Shown here in pieces: positions 1 through 7,625 of a stretch of 13,322 bases of DNA; position 1 is the first letter of the stretch, and each line of letters opens with the position of its first letter. The DNA lies in contig PFGS01000179.1 in the NCBI GenBank assembly GCA_002783525.1, forward strand, positions 1-13,322. The letters are read 5' to 3'. The DNA is from Ignavibacteriales bacterium CG12_big_fil_rev_8_21_14_0_65_30_8. Its GTDB lineage: Bacteria; Bacteroidota; Ignavibacteria; Ignavibacteriales; Ignavibacteriaceae. The notes beneath the pieces are model-generated. The model saw only the letters and a program-made list of their open reading frames with translations, was not told the origin of the DNA and made no database searches. A program made the translations under genes and the position numbers.

Positions 1-536
1 ATAATTTTTATAAAGAAGATAAAGATTTTGTAATTGTTGATGCAAGAAATTGGTATGAAAGTAAATTAGGTAAATTTAAAAATTCTATTACTCCACCGAT
101 GAAGAATTTTAGAGAATGGAAAAAAGCTGTTAAAGATTTAGAAGAATATAAAGATAAAACAGTTGTTACATACTGCACGGGTGGAATTAGATGTGAAAAA
201 GCATCTGCATATATGGTTGAACAGGGATTTAAAGATGTTTATCAGCTTGATGGGGGAATAGTTACTTACAATAAAAAATATCCTGATACTTTTTGGGAAG
301 GCAGTGTTTGGGTTTTTGACGAAAGATTTGCAGTTGATGTTAATACTAAAGATGAATTGAAAAGCGCAACAAATTGTGAATATTGTGGAAGACCAACATC
401 GTATTATATTAATTGTCACAATGTTAAGTGTGATAAAATAATATTTTACTGTCACGATTGTAAAAAAGAAATGGATTATTGCTGTTCAGAAGAATGTAAA
501 AAAGCACCAAGAAAAAGACCAAGATATTATGGATAA
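1..536 (+). CDS. trhO: tRNA uridine-5-oxyacetic/5-hydroxyuridine(34) synthesis protein TrhO (rhodanese family), 5'-truncated
   Basis: This is the C-terminal part of a TrhO (YceA/YbfQ type) oxygen-dependent tRNA uridine-34 hydroxylase, which acts in the cytoplasm on wobble U34. The frame is open leftward from the ATG at 99 to base 3 with family sequence (FVIVDARNWYES, then GKFKNSI), so 99 is an internal methionine and the true start lies outside the window; about 177 residues are seen. The rhodanese active-site loop YCTGGIRCEKA has its catalytic Cys codon at 174-176, and VFDERFAVDV follows, both hallmarks of the family. The C-terminus is a cysteine-rich tail (CEYCG, NCHNVKC, CHDC, CC, C) that resembles a zinc-binding module and is known from TrhO proteins. 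The stop TAA is at 534-536. Identification is firm; the function is transferred from the family. Confidence 0.93.
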   Translation, partial: NFYKEDKDFVIVDARNWYESKLGKFKNSITPPMKNFREWKKAVKDLEEYKDKTVVTYCTGGIRCEKASAYMVEQGFKDVYQLDGGIVTYNKKYPDTFWEGSVWVFDERFAVDVNTKDELKSATNCEYCGRPTSYYINCHNVKCDKIIFYCHDCKKEMDYCCSEECKKAPRKRPRYYG

Positions 537-563
537 TATTTTTAATTATTCTTCACAAAAAAA

Positions 564-1355
564 ATGATATTAACTAAAATCTTATTCTTCTTGTTTATCA
601 CAACAATTCCGTCCTTGCTTTTCTCCCAAGCTGATACTGTAAAGACATATTATCTAAATAATAAAATTGAATCAGTTATTCCTATGTTAGATAGTTTAAA
701 ACATGGTCTTTCAATGTATTATTTTGAAAATGGAAATCTTAAAGAAGAAAGGCCTTATATAAACGGTAAGGTAGAGGGTGTTGTAAAGCAGTATTATGAA
801 AACGGAAAATTAAAAGAATTATTTTCTATTTATAGAGGTAAAAGAGAAGGTATAACAACATATTATGATGAAAATAGCGGTATGATAGAAAATGTGAAAT
901 TTATTAACGGAAAAATAGAAGTAAATAAAGTTCCGTTTTATGTAGATAAAAATGATGATGTATTATTAAAGAAAACAATTAAAAAAATAACTGAAAAAAG
1001 AACAGGTGTTTTTCTTCCGCCCAAAATTGATGAAGATGATTTTAAAGATGATCCCGCTTATTACGTAAAAGCTGAAGTTATGCCGGAACCTATAGGTGGA
1101 ATGGAAGTGATTTATAAAAAATTATATTATCCCAGGACAGCAATTGATAATGATATTTCGGGATCTGTTGAAGTAAAAACATACATTAATAAAAAAGGCA
1201 AAGTAACTAAAACGGAAATTGTTAAAGGTCTTGGACATGGTTGTGATGAATCAGCAGAGATTGCTATAAAATATTCAAGATTCAATCCCGGACTAATTAG
1301 GGGACAAAAAGTAAATGTTCAAATGATTATAAAACTAGAATTTAAACTTGACTAA
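564..1355 (+). CDS. secreted YwqK/MORN-like repeat protein with TonB C-terminal domain
   Basis: This 263-residue protein begins with a signal peptide (hydrophobic residues about 5-20, likely cleavage near FSQA at 20-23), so it is probably exported. Residues about 48-120 carry three YwqK/MORN_2-like repeats with the pattern HGxxxxYYENGxLKE...xxGKxEG. Residues about 171-263 match a TonB C-terminal domain: PEPIGGMEVIYKKLYYP, then GSVEVKTYINKKGKV, GCDESAEIAI and a final LEFKL strand. Unlike true TonB it shows no N-terminal anchor followed by a proline-rich spacer, so it may not be an energy transducer. Such combinations are common in Bacteroidota-type genomes and their role is mostly unknown. No clear Shine-Dalgarno precedes the ATG. 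Its stop overlaps the convergent pdxB stop by 4 bases. Domain calls are good; function is unassigned. Confidence 0.85.
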   Translation: MILTKILFFLFITTIPSLLFSQADTVKTYYLNNKIESVIPMLDSLKHGLSMYYFENGNLKEERPYINGKVEGVVKQYYENGKLKELFSIYRGKREGITTYYDENSGMIENVKFINGKIEVNKVPFYVDKNDDVLLKKTIKKITEKRTGVFLPPKIDEDDFKDDPAYYVKAEVMPEPIGGMEVIYKKLYYPRTAIDNDISGSVEVKTYINKKGKVTKTEIVKGLGHGCDESAEIAIKYSRFNPGLIRGQKVNVQMIIKLEFKLD

Positions 1356-2482
1356 AAAGTTTTAATATTAAATCTTAGTTTCTTTAAGATGTTAATTTCA
1401 TTCTTAAATTTTTTGTTAATCAAAATTGTGTAATTATTAAATTCTCTTCTCTCTCGGTAATCTTTTCTTAATTTATCAAAAACATTATTGTTAGAAACAC
1501 CTGATTTCTTTAATAATGTATTATCATAATTTATATCATAAACTTTTTTAATAATATTATAAATTGATTCTTCTAAAGTATTTTCTTGCTTGAATTTTAT
1601 AATTTTATTTTTACTTTTTGTTTTATTTAAATGCCAGATATTTTTTTCTTTAAGGTATTTGCATAATTCAGAATAAATTTGTTTTGTGCCGTTTAATTTA
1701 CCATCAATAGAATATCCGGCAATATGTGCCGTACCAATATCAACATGATTAAGTAGAACTTTATTAATATTCGGTTCGTTTTCCCAAACATCTAAAACTG
1801 ACATTAGTTTTTTTATTTTTGATGTTTCTAGAAAATCACCGGTATTAATTACACTTCCCCTTGAGGTATTAACAATCACACTGTTTTGGTTTATTTTATT
1901 TAGATTATTTTTATTTAAAAGATGATGTGTTTTATATCTTCCTTTTTTATTCAAAGGAACATGTAATGAAATGATGTCAGTCTTGAGAATATTTCTAAGT
2001 GGTAAATATTTTAGATTACCTGTTAATTTTTTTAATGGGGGATCATTCAATAGCACTTTCATTTTGAAAGCTCTGCAAAAAGTATCAACTTTTTTTCCAA
2101 CATTTCCGTGACCGATTATACCGATCGATTTATCACTTAATCTAAAATTGTATTTTACTGCTAAACTCAAAAGTGCAGTTATTACATATTCAGCAACAGA
2201 ATATGAATTAGAGCCTGGGGCATTGCAAAAGAAAATTTTATTTTTCCTTAGATAATCTAAATCGATGTGTTCGAACCCAATAGTAGCAGAACCTACAAAT
2301 TTAACTTTGGAATTTTTGAGTAATTTTTCATTTACATTAGTAATTGATCTGACTATGAGTATGTCAGCATTGCCTAGAGTTCTATTAGTTATAATTCTTC
2401 CATTTATAAGTTTTACTCTGCCTAAATGAGAAAAAACTTGTTCAGCTAATAAAATATTTTCATCAATTAAAATATTTAACAT
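1352..2482 (-). CDS. pdxB: 4-phosphoerythronate dehydrogenase (PdxB)
   Basis: PdxB oxidises 4-phospho-D-erythronate to 2-oxo-3-hydroxy-4-phosphobutanoate, the second step of the DXP-dependent pyridoxal 5'-phosphate pathway, in the cytoplasm. It is a D-2-hydroxyacid dehydrogenase of 376 residues, close to the E. coli length of 378. The N-terminus ILIDEN...GRxI is typical. The NAD-binding glycine loop GHGNVG is at 124-129. The catalytic triad is in place: Arg208 (NTSRGSV), Glu236 (DVWENEP) and His253 (GTAHIAGYS). The PdxB-specific C-terminal dimerisation domain is present, including FDKLRKDYRERREF near residues 336-349, which separates it from SerA or other family members. It is the only minus-strand protein gene here and converges on the YwqK/TonB_C gene with a 4-base overlap. 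No strong Shine-Dalgarno is seen before the ATG at 2482. Confidence 0.95.
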   Translation of the reverse strand: MLNILIDENILLAEQVFSHLGRVKLINGRIITNRTLGNADILIVRSITNVNEKLLKNSKVKFVGSATIGFEHIDLDYLRKNKIFFCNAPGSNSYSVAEYVITALLSLAVKYNFRLSDKSIGIIGHGNVGKKVDTFCRAFKMKVLLNDPPLKKLTGNLKYLPLRNILKTDIISLHVPLNKKGRYKTHHLLNKNNLNKINQNSVIVNTSRGSVINTGDFLETSKIKKLMSVLDVWENEPNINKVLLNHVDIGTAHIAGYSIDGKLNGTKQIYSELCKYLKEKNIWHLNKTKSKNKIIKFKQENTLEESIYNIIKKVYDINYDNTLLKKSGVSNNNVFDKLRKDYRERREFNNYTILINKKFKNEINILKKLRFNIKTF

Positions 2483-2599
2483 TAAAATTCTTGTTTGTTA
2501 CAGTATAATAGAATATATTTTTTAATAAAATAAATGTAACTATATAAATATAAATTTTATTTTCCAATGTAATTAACACTTAATTTTGTGAGATGAGTA
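2483..2599. promoter_or_regulatory. divergent intergenic spacer between pdxB and mgtE
   Basis: This 117-base, very AT-rich spacer separates the divergent starts of pdxB (minus) and mgtE (plus), so it should hold both promoters. I could not assign convincing promoter boxes. I also see no M-box-like magnesium riboswitch: the leader of mgtE is too short and lacks stable GC stems. That the promoters lie here is inferred from gene orientation alone. Confidence 0.35.
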
Positions 2600-3979
2600 A
2601 TGCTAAGCAAATTACTAAAACCCGAAATAAAAGATTTATTAAATGAGAAAAACCTTAGCACTCTAAAGGAAGTATTAAACGATTGGACACCTGCCGACCT
2701 TGCTAACTTAATTGAAGAAACATCAGAAAAAGATAGAGTAATTCTATTTAGACTTTTACATAAAGACCTTGCTACAGATACATTCGAATTTATAGAAGTG
2801 GAACAACAGATAGAATTAATTAAAGCAATGGGCAATAAAGAAATTGCTGCTATCTTAAATGAAATGGCTCCGGATGACAGAACCGCATTATTTGAAGAAC
2901 TGCCAAGCTCTGCTGTAAAACAATTTGTTACTTTACTTTCACATGAGGAAAGAATAATTGCGCAAACTCTTCTTGGATATCCTGAGGATAGTGTCGGACG
3001 TTTAATGACTCCGGACTATATTGCTGTAAATCCAAATTGGACGGTTTCTGAATCTATTAAATATATACGAGAAAATGGAAAAGACAGCGAAACATTAAAT
3101 ATAATTTTTATTGTTGATGAAAAAGGTAAACTAATTGATGACTTAAAAATAAGAGAATTGATTCTTGCCGAACCTGATAAGAAAATAAATGATCTTATGG
3201 ATAAAAATTTTGTTGCCTTGCATGTTACCGATGATCAGGAAAAGGCTGTAGTGGTATTTAAAGAATATGACAGAATAGCTTTACCCGTTATTGATAATAA
3301 AGGAGTTTTACTTGGATTAGTAACGGTTGATGATGTTTTGGATGTGGCTGAAGAAGAAGCAACAGAAGATATGCAAAAAATAGGTGGTTTAACCGCATTG
3401 GAAGAATCTTATAGTAAAATATCAATTTTTCAAATGATGAAAAAAAGAGCTGGATGGCTATCTTTATTATTTATCGGTGAATTACTTACAGCAAGCGCAA
3501 TGGGTTTTTTTGAAAATGAAATTGGAAAAGCATTAATTTTGGTATTGTTTGTTCCATTAATAATATCAAGCGGAGGTAATTCAGGTTCACAAGCTTCAAC
3601 ACTTGTAATTAGAGCACTTTCTGTTGGTGAAATCAAATTGAAAGATTGGTTCTTTGTAATGAAAAGAGAAATTATTTCCGGAATTATTTTAGGAAGTATT
3701 TTAGCAATTTTGGGATTTTTGAGAATATTTGTTTGGAAATCCTTTTCCGATATTTTTGGAATTCATTGGTTTCTACTGGCATTAACAGTGAGTGTATCTT
3801 TACTAGGTGTAGTTTTATGGGGTACACTAGCAGGTTCAATGCTGCCGATTATTTTGAAAAAATTAGGTGCGGATCCAGCCGTTTCCTCCGCTCCTTTAGT
3901 TGCAACTTTGGTTGATGTAACGGGATTAGTTATTTATTTTAGTGTCGCAATATTATTTCTTAGCGGTACTCTTTTATAA
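2600..3979 (+). CDS. mgtE: magnesium transporter/channel MgtE
   Basis: MgtE is an inner-membrane homodimeric Mg2+ channel gated by cytosolic magnesium. The protein is 459 residues, the normal family length. In order: an N-terminal helical domain (about 20-125), two CBS domains (about 133-190 and 197-253), a plug-helix region (about 255-280), then a five-helix membrane domain (about 285-459). The pore signature PLIISSGGNSGSQASTLVIRA spans 319-339, and DPAVSSAPLVATLVDVTG (425-442) includes the conserved Asp439 that lines the ion path in characterised MgtE. The ATG at 2600 is the first possible start because an in-frame TGA lies at 2594-2596. Only 14 bases separate its stop from rmlA, so co-transcription with the sugar genes is possible although functionally unrelated. 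Magnesium gating via the CBS domains is family knowledge. Confidence 0.96.
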   Translation: MLSKLLKPEIKDLLNEKNLSTLKEVLNDWTPADLANLIEETSEKDRVILFRLLHKDLATDTFEFIEVEQQIELIKAMGNKEIAAILNEMAPDDRTALFEELPSSAVKQFVTLLSHEERIIAQTLLGYPEDSVGRLMTPDYIAVNPNWTVSESIKYIRENGKDSETLNIIFIVDEKGKLIDDLKIRELILAEPDKKINDLMDKNFVALHVTDDQEKAVVVFKEYDRIALPVIDNKGVLLGLVTVDDVLDVAEEEATEDMQKIGGLTALEESYSKISIFQMMKKRAGWLSLLFIGELLTASAMGFFENEIGKALILVLFVPLIISSGGNSGSQASTLVIRALSVGEIKLKDWFFVMKREIISGIILGSILAILGFLRIFVWKSFSDIFGIHWFLLALTVSVSLLGVVLWGTLAGSMLPIILKKLGADPAVSSAPLVATLVDVTGLVIYFSVAILFLSGTLL

Positions 3980-3993
3980 ACAAAATATAATTA

Positions 3994-4857
3994 ATGAAAG
4001 GAATTATTTTAGCCGGCGGATCGGGTTCACGCCTTTATCCAATAACCAAAGTCTACAGTAAACAGCTTGCTTTACTTTATGATAAACCACTAATTTATTA
4101 TCCTCTATCTATATTGATGCTTGGAGGAATTAAAGAAATATTAATTATTTCTGATTCAGATACAATTCCGCTTTATAAAAAATTATTTGGAAGCGGTAAG
4201 AATTTGGGAATGAAAATGAATTATGCCGTACAAAAAGCTCCCAATGGCATTGCTGAAGCTTTTATAATCGGAGAAAAATTTATTGGCAAAGATGATGTTA
4301 CATTGATCTTGGGAGATAATATTTTTTATGGTTATTTGGATTTTCTTTACAAAGCTTTTGAATCTCATAAATATGCCACAGTTTTTGCATATAGAGTAAA
4401 TGATCCCGAAAGATATGGTATAATTGAATTTGATAAAAAAAACAGAGCAATATCAATTGAAGAAAAACCGACAAACCCTAAATCAAATTACGCGGTTCCC
4501 GGTATTTATATTTACGATAATAATGTAGTGAAAATTTCTAAAAATCTAAAACCATCAAAAAGAGGTGAATTAGAAATTACTGATGTAAATAAGGAATATT
4601 TAAAACAAAAAAAATTATTCGTACAAAAAATTGGAAGAGGGATTGCTTGGTTGGATACAGGTACACCTCATGCTTTGCTTCAGGCAGCTAATTTTTTTGG
4701 AGTAATTGATGAGAGACAGGGATTAAAAGTAGGTTGCATTGAAGAAATATCTTGTAGAAAAGGATTTGTTGACAAAAAACAATTTAAAAAAATAATTTCA
4801 GATATGCCTAAATGTTCCTACCGTAGTTACTTAGAAAATGTACTAAAGGAAATCTAA
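3994..4857 (+). CDS. rmlA: glucose-1-phosphate thymidylyltransferase (RmlA/RfbA)
   Basis: RmlA joins glucose 1-phosphate and dTTP to give dTDP-glucose plus pyrophosphate, the entry step to dTDP-rhamnose and other dTDP-deoxysugars. It has 287 residues, about the family length. The nucleotide-binding loop LAGGSGSRLYPIT is at 6-18, SKQLALLYDKPLIYYPLS at 22-39, the metal-binding GDN at 107-109, the RYGIIEFD segment at 140-147, and the second metal Asp at 221 in WLDTGT. Small departures from the commonest family motifs are visible (GSR for GTR at 11-13; NGIAEAF for the usual GLAQAF at 84-90), but no key residue is lost. rmlC follows after 7 bases, so the two form a pair. rmlB and rmlD are not in this window. 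Confidence 0.94.
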   Translation: MKGIILAGGSGSRLYPITKVYSKQLALLYDKPLIYYPLSILMLGGIKEILIISDSDTIPLYKKLFGSGKNLGMKMNYAVQKAPNGIAEAFIIGEKFIGKDDVTLILGDNIFYGYLDFLYKAFESHKYATVFAYRVNDPERYGIIEFDKKNRAISIEEKPTNPKSNYAVPGIYIYDNNVVKISKNLKPSKRGELEITDVNKEYLKQKKLFVQKIGRGIAWLDTGTPHALLQAANFFGVIDERQGLKVGCIEEISCRKGFVDKKQFKKIISDMPKCSYRSYLENVLKEI

Positions 4858-4864
4858 AAACATT

Positions 4865-5413
4865 ATGGCTTTAATTATTGAGAAAACTAATATTGAAGAT
4901 CTTCTATTAATAAAACCCAATGTTTTTGAAGATACAAGAGGATATTTTTTCGAGCTTTTTAATTCAGATGAATATAAAAAAGCAGGTCTTAATTTTAATT
5001 TTGTACAAGACAATATTTCCAAATCACAAAAAGGAACAATAAGAGGATTACATTTTCAGATTGGTGAATATTCACAAGGAAAACTTTGCCAGGTAATTGT
5101 AGGTAATGTTTTAGATGTAGCAGTTGATATTCGTCCCGATTCAAAAACTTTCGGTAAACATTATTCTGTTGAACTTTCTTCGGAAAATCATTATCAATTA
5201 TGGATGCCGCCAGGATTTGCGCATGGTTTTTCTGTTCTTTCAAAAGAAGCTGTTTTTCTTTACAAATGCACTAATTTTTATAATAAGAATAATGAAAGAG
5301 CAATTAGTTTTAATGATAAAGAATTAAACATTAATTGGAAAGTAGAAACACCTGTAGTTTCTGAAAAGGATAAATCAGCCCCTTCTTTCAAAGATTATTT
5401 TAATAACCGCTAA
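4865..5413 (+). CDS. rmlC: dTDP-4-dehydrorhamnose 3,5-epimerase (RmlC/RfbC)
   Basis: RmlC epimerises C3 and C5 of dTDP-4-keto-6-deoxyglucose, giving dTDP-4-keto-L-rhamnose. It is a cupin of 182 residues, the usual size for RmlC and longer than the roughly 140-residue FdtA/QdtA ketoisomerases, so an epimerase is preferred. Visible motifs are FEDTRGYFFE (21-30), RGLHFQ (60-65) with the catalytic-base His63, GKLCQVIVGNVLDVAVDIRP (72-91), LWMPPGFAHGF (112-122), and the active-site tyrosine region FLYKCTNFY (131-139). It lies 7 bases after rmlA. With rmlB absent nearby, its substrate must come from a dehydratase encoded elsewhere. Confidence 0.94.
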   Translation: MALIIEKTNIEDLLLIKPNVFEDTRGYFFELFNSDEYKKAGLNFNFVQDNISKSQKGTIRGLHFQIGEYSQGKLCQVIVGNVLDVAVDIRPDSKTFGKHYSVELSSENHYQLWMPPGFAHGFSVLSKEAVFLYKCTNFYNKNNERAISFNDKELNINWKVETPVVSEKDKSAPSFKDYFNNR

Positions 5414-5454
5414 TACCATTCAAAAACATATTAAATATTCTGCTAACATTGTTA

Positions 5455-5486
5455 TATTACAATATTGTTTTAAAATAATTGTAATA
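5455..5486. repeat. 9-bp inverted repeat just upstream of the aminotransferase start
   Basis: TATTACAAT at 5455-5463 and its exact reverse complement ATTGTAATA at 5478-5486 flank a 14-base AT-rich centre, ending 4 bases before the ATG at 5491. It sits in the 77-base gap between rmlC and the aminotransferase gene, the widest gap inside the rmlA-to-gmd run. It could be an operator, a weak hairpin over the translation start, or chance in AT-rich DNA; no T-run follows, so it is a poor terminator. Confidence 0.35.
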
Positions 5487-5490
5487 AAAT

Positions 5491-6663
5491 ATGAAAGTCC
5501 CATTATTAGACCTTAAACTTCAATACCAACAACATAAAATAGAATTGGATGAAGCTGTATTAAAAGTTGTTGAATCACAGTATTTTATTTTGGGTCCTGA
5601 AGTAGAAAAAATGGAAAAAGCATTTTGCGATTATTTAAATTGTAAATATGCAGTAGGTGTATCTTCCGGTACAGATGCACTATTACTGGCACTGATGGCA
5701 ATTGGGATAAAACCCGGAGATGAAGTCATTGTTCCTACATACTCTTTTTTTGCAACCGCAGGTGTTGTAAGTAGATTAAATGCTGTTCCGGTTTTTACAG
5801 ATATAGATCCAATTACTTTTAATATTAATCCCGAAAATATTAAAAGAAAAATTACAAAAAAAACAAAAGCAATCATTCCCGTTCATTTATACGGACAAAG
5901 CTGCGAGATGGATAAAATAGTTGAGATTGCTAAAGAAAATGATCTTAGAATTATTGAAGACGGCGCTCAGGCTATAGGAACACAGTACAAAGACGGAAGA
6001 TGTGTGGGTACAATTGGTGATATTGGCTGCTTTTCATTTTTTCCATCAAAAAATTTAGGGTGTTATGGAGATGGCGGACTTACAATTACCAATGATCCTT
6101 TGCTTGCAGAAAATTTAGATATAATGCGTGTACACGGAGGTAAACCAAAATATTATCATAAAGTAATTGGCGGAAATTTTAGATTGGATGCTATTCAAGC
6201 TGCAGTTATAAATGTTAAGTTACCATATTTAAATGATTGGTCTGCAAAAAGAAGAAAGAATGCTGAACTATATAATAATTTTTTTATTGAAAATAATATA
6301 GCTGGAAAAATTGGTGCGACTGAATTTGATGAAAATAACAGAGTCCTTTTACCCCAAGCTGTTTATAAATGTTATTCAGATTCAGCAGGAAATTATCATA
6401 TCTATAACCAATATATTATTAGAGTTCAAGAAAGGGATGAGTTAAGAAAATATTTAACAGAAAAAGAAATAGGAAATGAAATTTATTATCCCGTTCCATT
6501 TCATAAACAAGAATGTTTTTCTGATATAGATTGTGGTAATAGTAAATTTCCGGTTGCTGAAAACTCATGCAGTACTTCAATAGCATTACCAATTTACCCA
6601 GAGTTGACAGAAGAACAAATAAATTATGTTGTTAAAACAATTTCAGAATTTATAATTAAATAA
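5491..6663 (+). CDS. DegT/DnrJ/EryC1/StrS family PLP-dependent sugar aminotransferase
   Basis: This 390-residue fold-type I PLP enzyme belongs to the nucleotide-sugar aminotransferases, which aminate a keto-sugar nucleotide with glutamate as donor. The start MKVPLLDLKLQY is typical. SSGTDALLLAL (58-68) binds the PLP phosphate, VPTYSFFATA (81-90) is the aromatic stacking region, IEDGAQAIG (155-163) supplies Asp157 for the pyridine nitrogen, and FSFFPSKNLGCYGDGG (181-196) contains the Schiff-base Lys187. The C-terminus has the family H(I/Y)YNQYIIRV and YYPVPFHKQ segments. Exact substrate cannot be read from sequence; a dTDP-3- or 4-keto-deoxyhexose is plausible given rmlA/rmlC beside it, and a GDP-keto-deoxymannose is possible given gmd/fcl. 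fcl follows after 2 bases. Confidence 0.92.
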   Translation: MKVPLLDLKLQYQQHKIELDEAVLKVVESQYFILGPEVEKMEKAFCDYLNCKYAVGVSSGTDALLLALMAIGIKPGDEVIVPTYSFFATAGVVSRLNAVPVFTDIDPITFNINPENIKRKITKKTKAIIPVHLYGQSCEMDKIVEIAKENDLRIIEDGAQAIGTQYKDGRCVGTIGDIGCFSFFPSKNLGCYGDGGLTITNDPLLAENLDIMRVHGGKPKYYHKVIGGNFRLDAIQAAVINVKLPYLNDWSAKRRKNAELYNNFFIENNIAGKIGATEFDENNRVLLPQAVYKCYSDSAGNYHIYNQYIIRVQERDELRKYLTEKEIGNEIYYPVPFHKQECFSDIDCGNSKFPVAENSCSTSIALPIYPELTEEQINYVVKTISEFIIK

Positions 6664-6665
6664 GA

Positions 6666-7622
6666 ATGAATAATTTATTAAATAAAAAGATTTATCTAGC
6701 CGGACATTCTGGAATGGTAGGCTCTGCCATATTCAAACAATTAAAAAATAAAGGGTATAATAATTTATTAACAAAATCATTATCTGAATTAGATTTAACT
6801 AGGCAAGAATCAGTTGAAAAATATTTTGAAAATGAAAAACCAGAAATAGTAATTGTTGCAGCCGCAAAAGTAGGGGGAATACTTGCAAACAATACTTATC
6901 GTGCTGAATTTATTTATGATAATCTTATGATAGAAGCTAATATAATTAATACAGCTCATAAGCACGGTGTTGAAAAGTTAATTTTTTTAGGCAGCTCATG
7001 TATATATCCAAAATTAGCACCACAACCCTTAAAAGAAGAATATCTTTTATCAGACTATTTAGAAGAAACAAATGAACCTTATGCCATTGCTAAAATAGCA
7101 GGTATTAAATTATGTGAAAATTATTATCGTCAGTATAAATGTAATTTCTTTTCTGCTATGCCTACAAATCTTTATGGTCCAAATGATAATTTTAACCTGG
7201 AAACTTCTCATGTTCTGCCTGCTTTAATTAGAAAATTTCACGAAGCAAAAAAAGAAAATAAACCTGAAGTAATTCTTTGGGGGACAGGAAATCCTAAAAG
7301 AGAATTTCTTTTTGTTGATGATTTAGCTGAAGCAATAGTTTTCCTTTTGGAGAATATAAATTCAGAAGATATTTATGAAAAAGGAATATCACAGATAAAT
7401 ATTGGAACAGGAGAGGATCTAACAATAAATGAGCTGGCAGAAATTATAAAAAATATAATAGGTTATACTGGAAATATTACATATGATAGTTCCAAGCCTG
7501 ATGGAACACCAAGGAAATTAATGGATGTTACTAGAATTCATAATTTAGGTTGGAAACACAAAACAAGTTTAGAAGACGGAATTAAAAAATCTTATGAATA
7601 TTTTAAAGAAATTGAGGGATAA
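6666..7622 (+). CDS. fcl: GDP-L-fucose synthase (Fcl/WcaG)
   Basis: Fcl converts GDP-4-keto-6-deoxy-D-mannose to GDP-L-fucose by 3,5-epimerisation followed by NADPH reduction. The 318-residue protein is a short-chain dehydrogenase of the extended type. The NADP loop AGHSGMVGSA is at 12-21. The catalytic Ser110, Tyr139 and Lys143 are present (GSSCIYP; PYAIAK). The epimerisation residues Cys112 and His182 (SHVLPALIRKFHEA) are also present; all five sit at a constant +3 offset from the E. coli numbering. It begins 2 bases after the aminotransferase stop and ends 3 bases before gmd, so translational coupling is likely. The substrate is supplied by Gmd immediately downstream; the order fcl-gmd is the reverse of the common gmd-fcl order. 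Confidence 0.95.
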   Translation: MNNLLNKKIYLAGHSGMVGSAIFKQLKNKGYNNLLTKSLSELDLTRQESVEKYFENEKPEIVIVAAAKVGGILANNTYRAEFIYDNLMIEANIINTAHKHGVEKLIFLGSSCIYPKLAPQPLKEEYLLSDYLEETNEPYAIAKIAGIKLCENYYRQYKCNFFSAMPTNLYGPNDNFNLETSHVLPALIRKFHEAKKENKPEVILWGTGNPKREFLFVDDLAEAIVFLLENINSEDIYEKGISQINIGTGEDLTINELAEIIKNIIGYTGNITYDSSKPDGTPRKLMDVTRIHNLGWKHKTSLEDGIKKSYEYFKEIEG

Positions 7623-7625
7623 TTA

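Noticed and set aside
138..455. Minus-strand open frame of 105 codons inside trhO
   Set aside because: It is antisense to a well-conserved gene, has low-complexity Ile/Phe/Asn-rich sequence and no family features; an AT-rich shadow.
99..536. ATG at 99 as the start of the rhodanese gene
   Set aside because: The frame is open to base 3 upstream and encodes conserved TrhO sequence (VDARNWYES), so 99 is an internal methionine.
2581..2588. TAATTTTG as a -7 promoter box for mgtE
   Set aside because: It matches TAnnTTTG but lacks a TTTG 19-21 bases upstream and would leave a leader of only a few bases.
2483..2599. Magnesium riboswitch (M-box or ykoK leader) before mgtE
   Set aside because: The spacer is only 117 bases, almost all A and T, shared with the divergent pdxB, and shows no stable stems or conserved M-box sequence.
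3430..3915. Open frames on both strands inside the mgtE membrane domain (3430-3636 minus, 3646-3915 plus)
   Set aside because: Both overlap the conserved MgtE pore region in other frames and show no start signals or known motifs.
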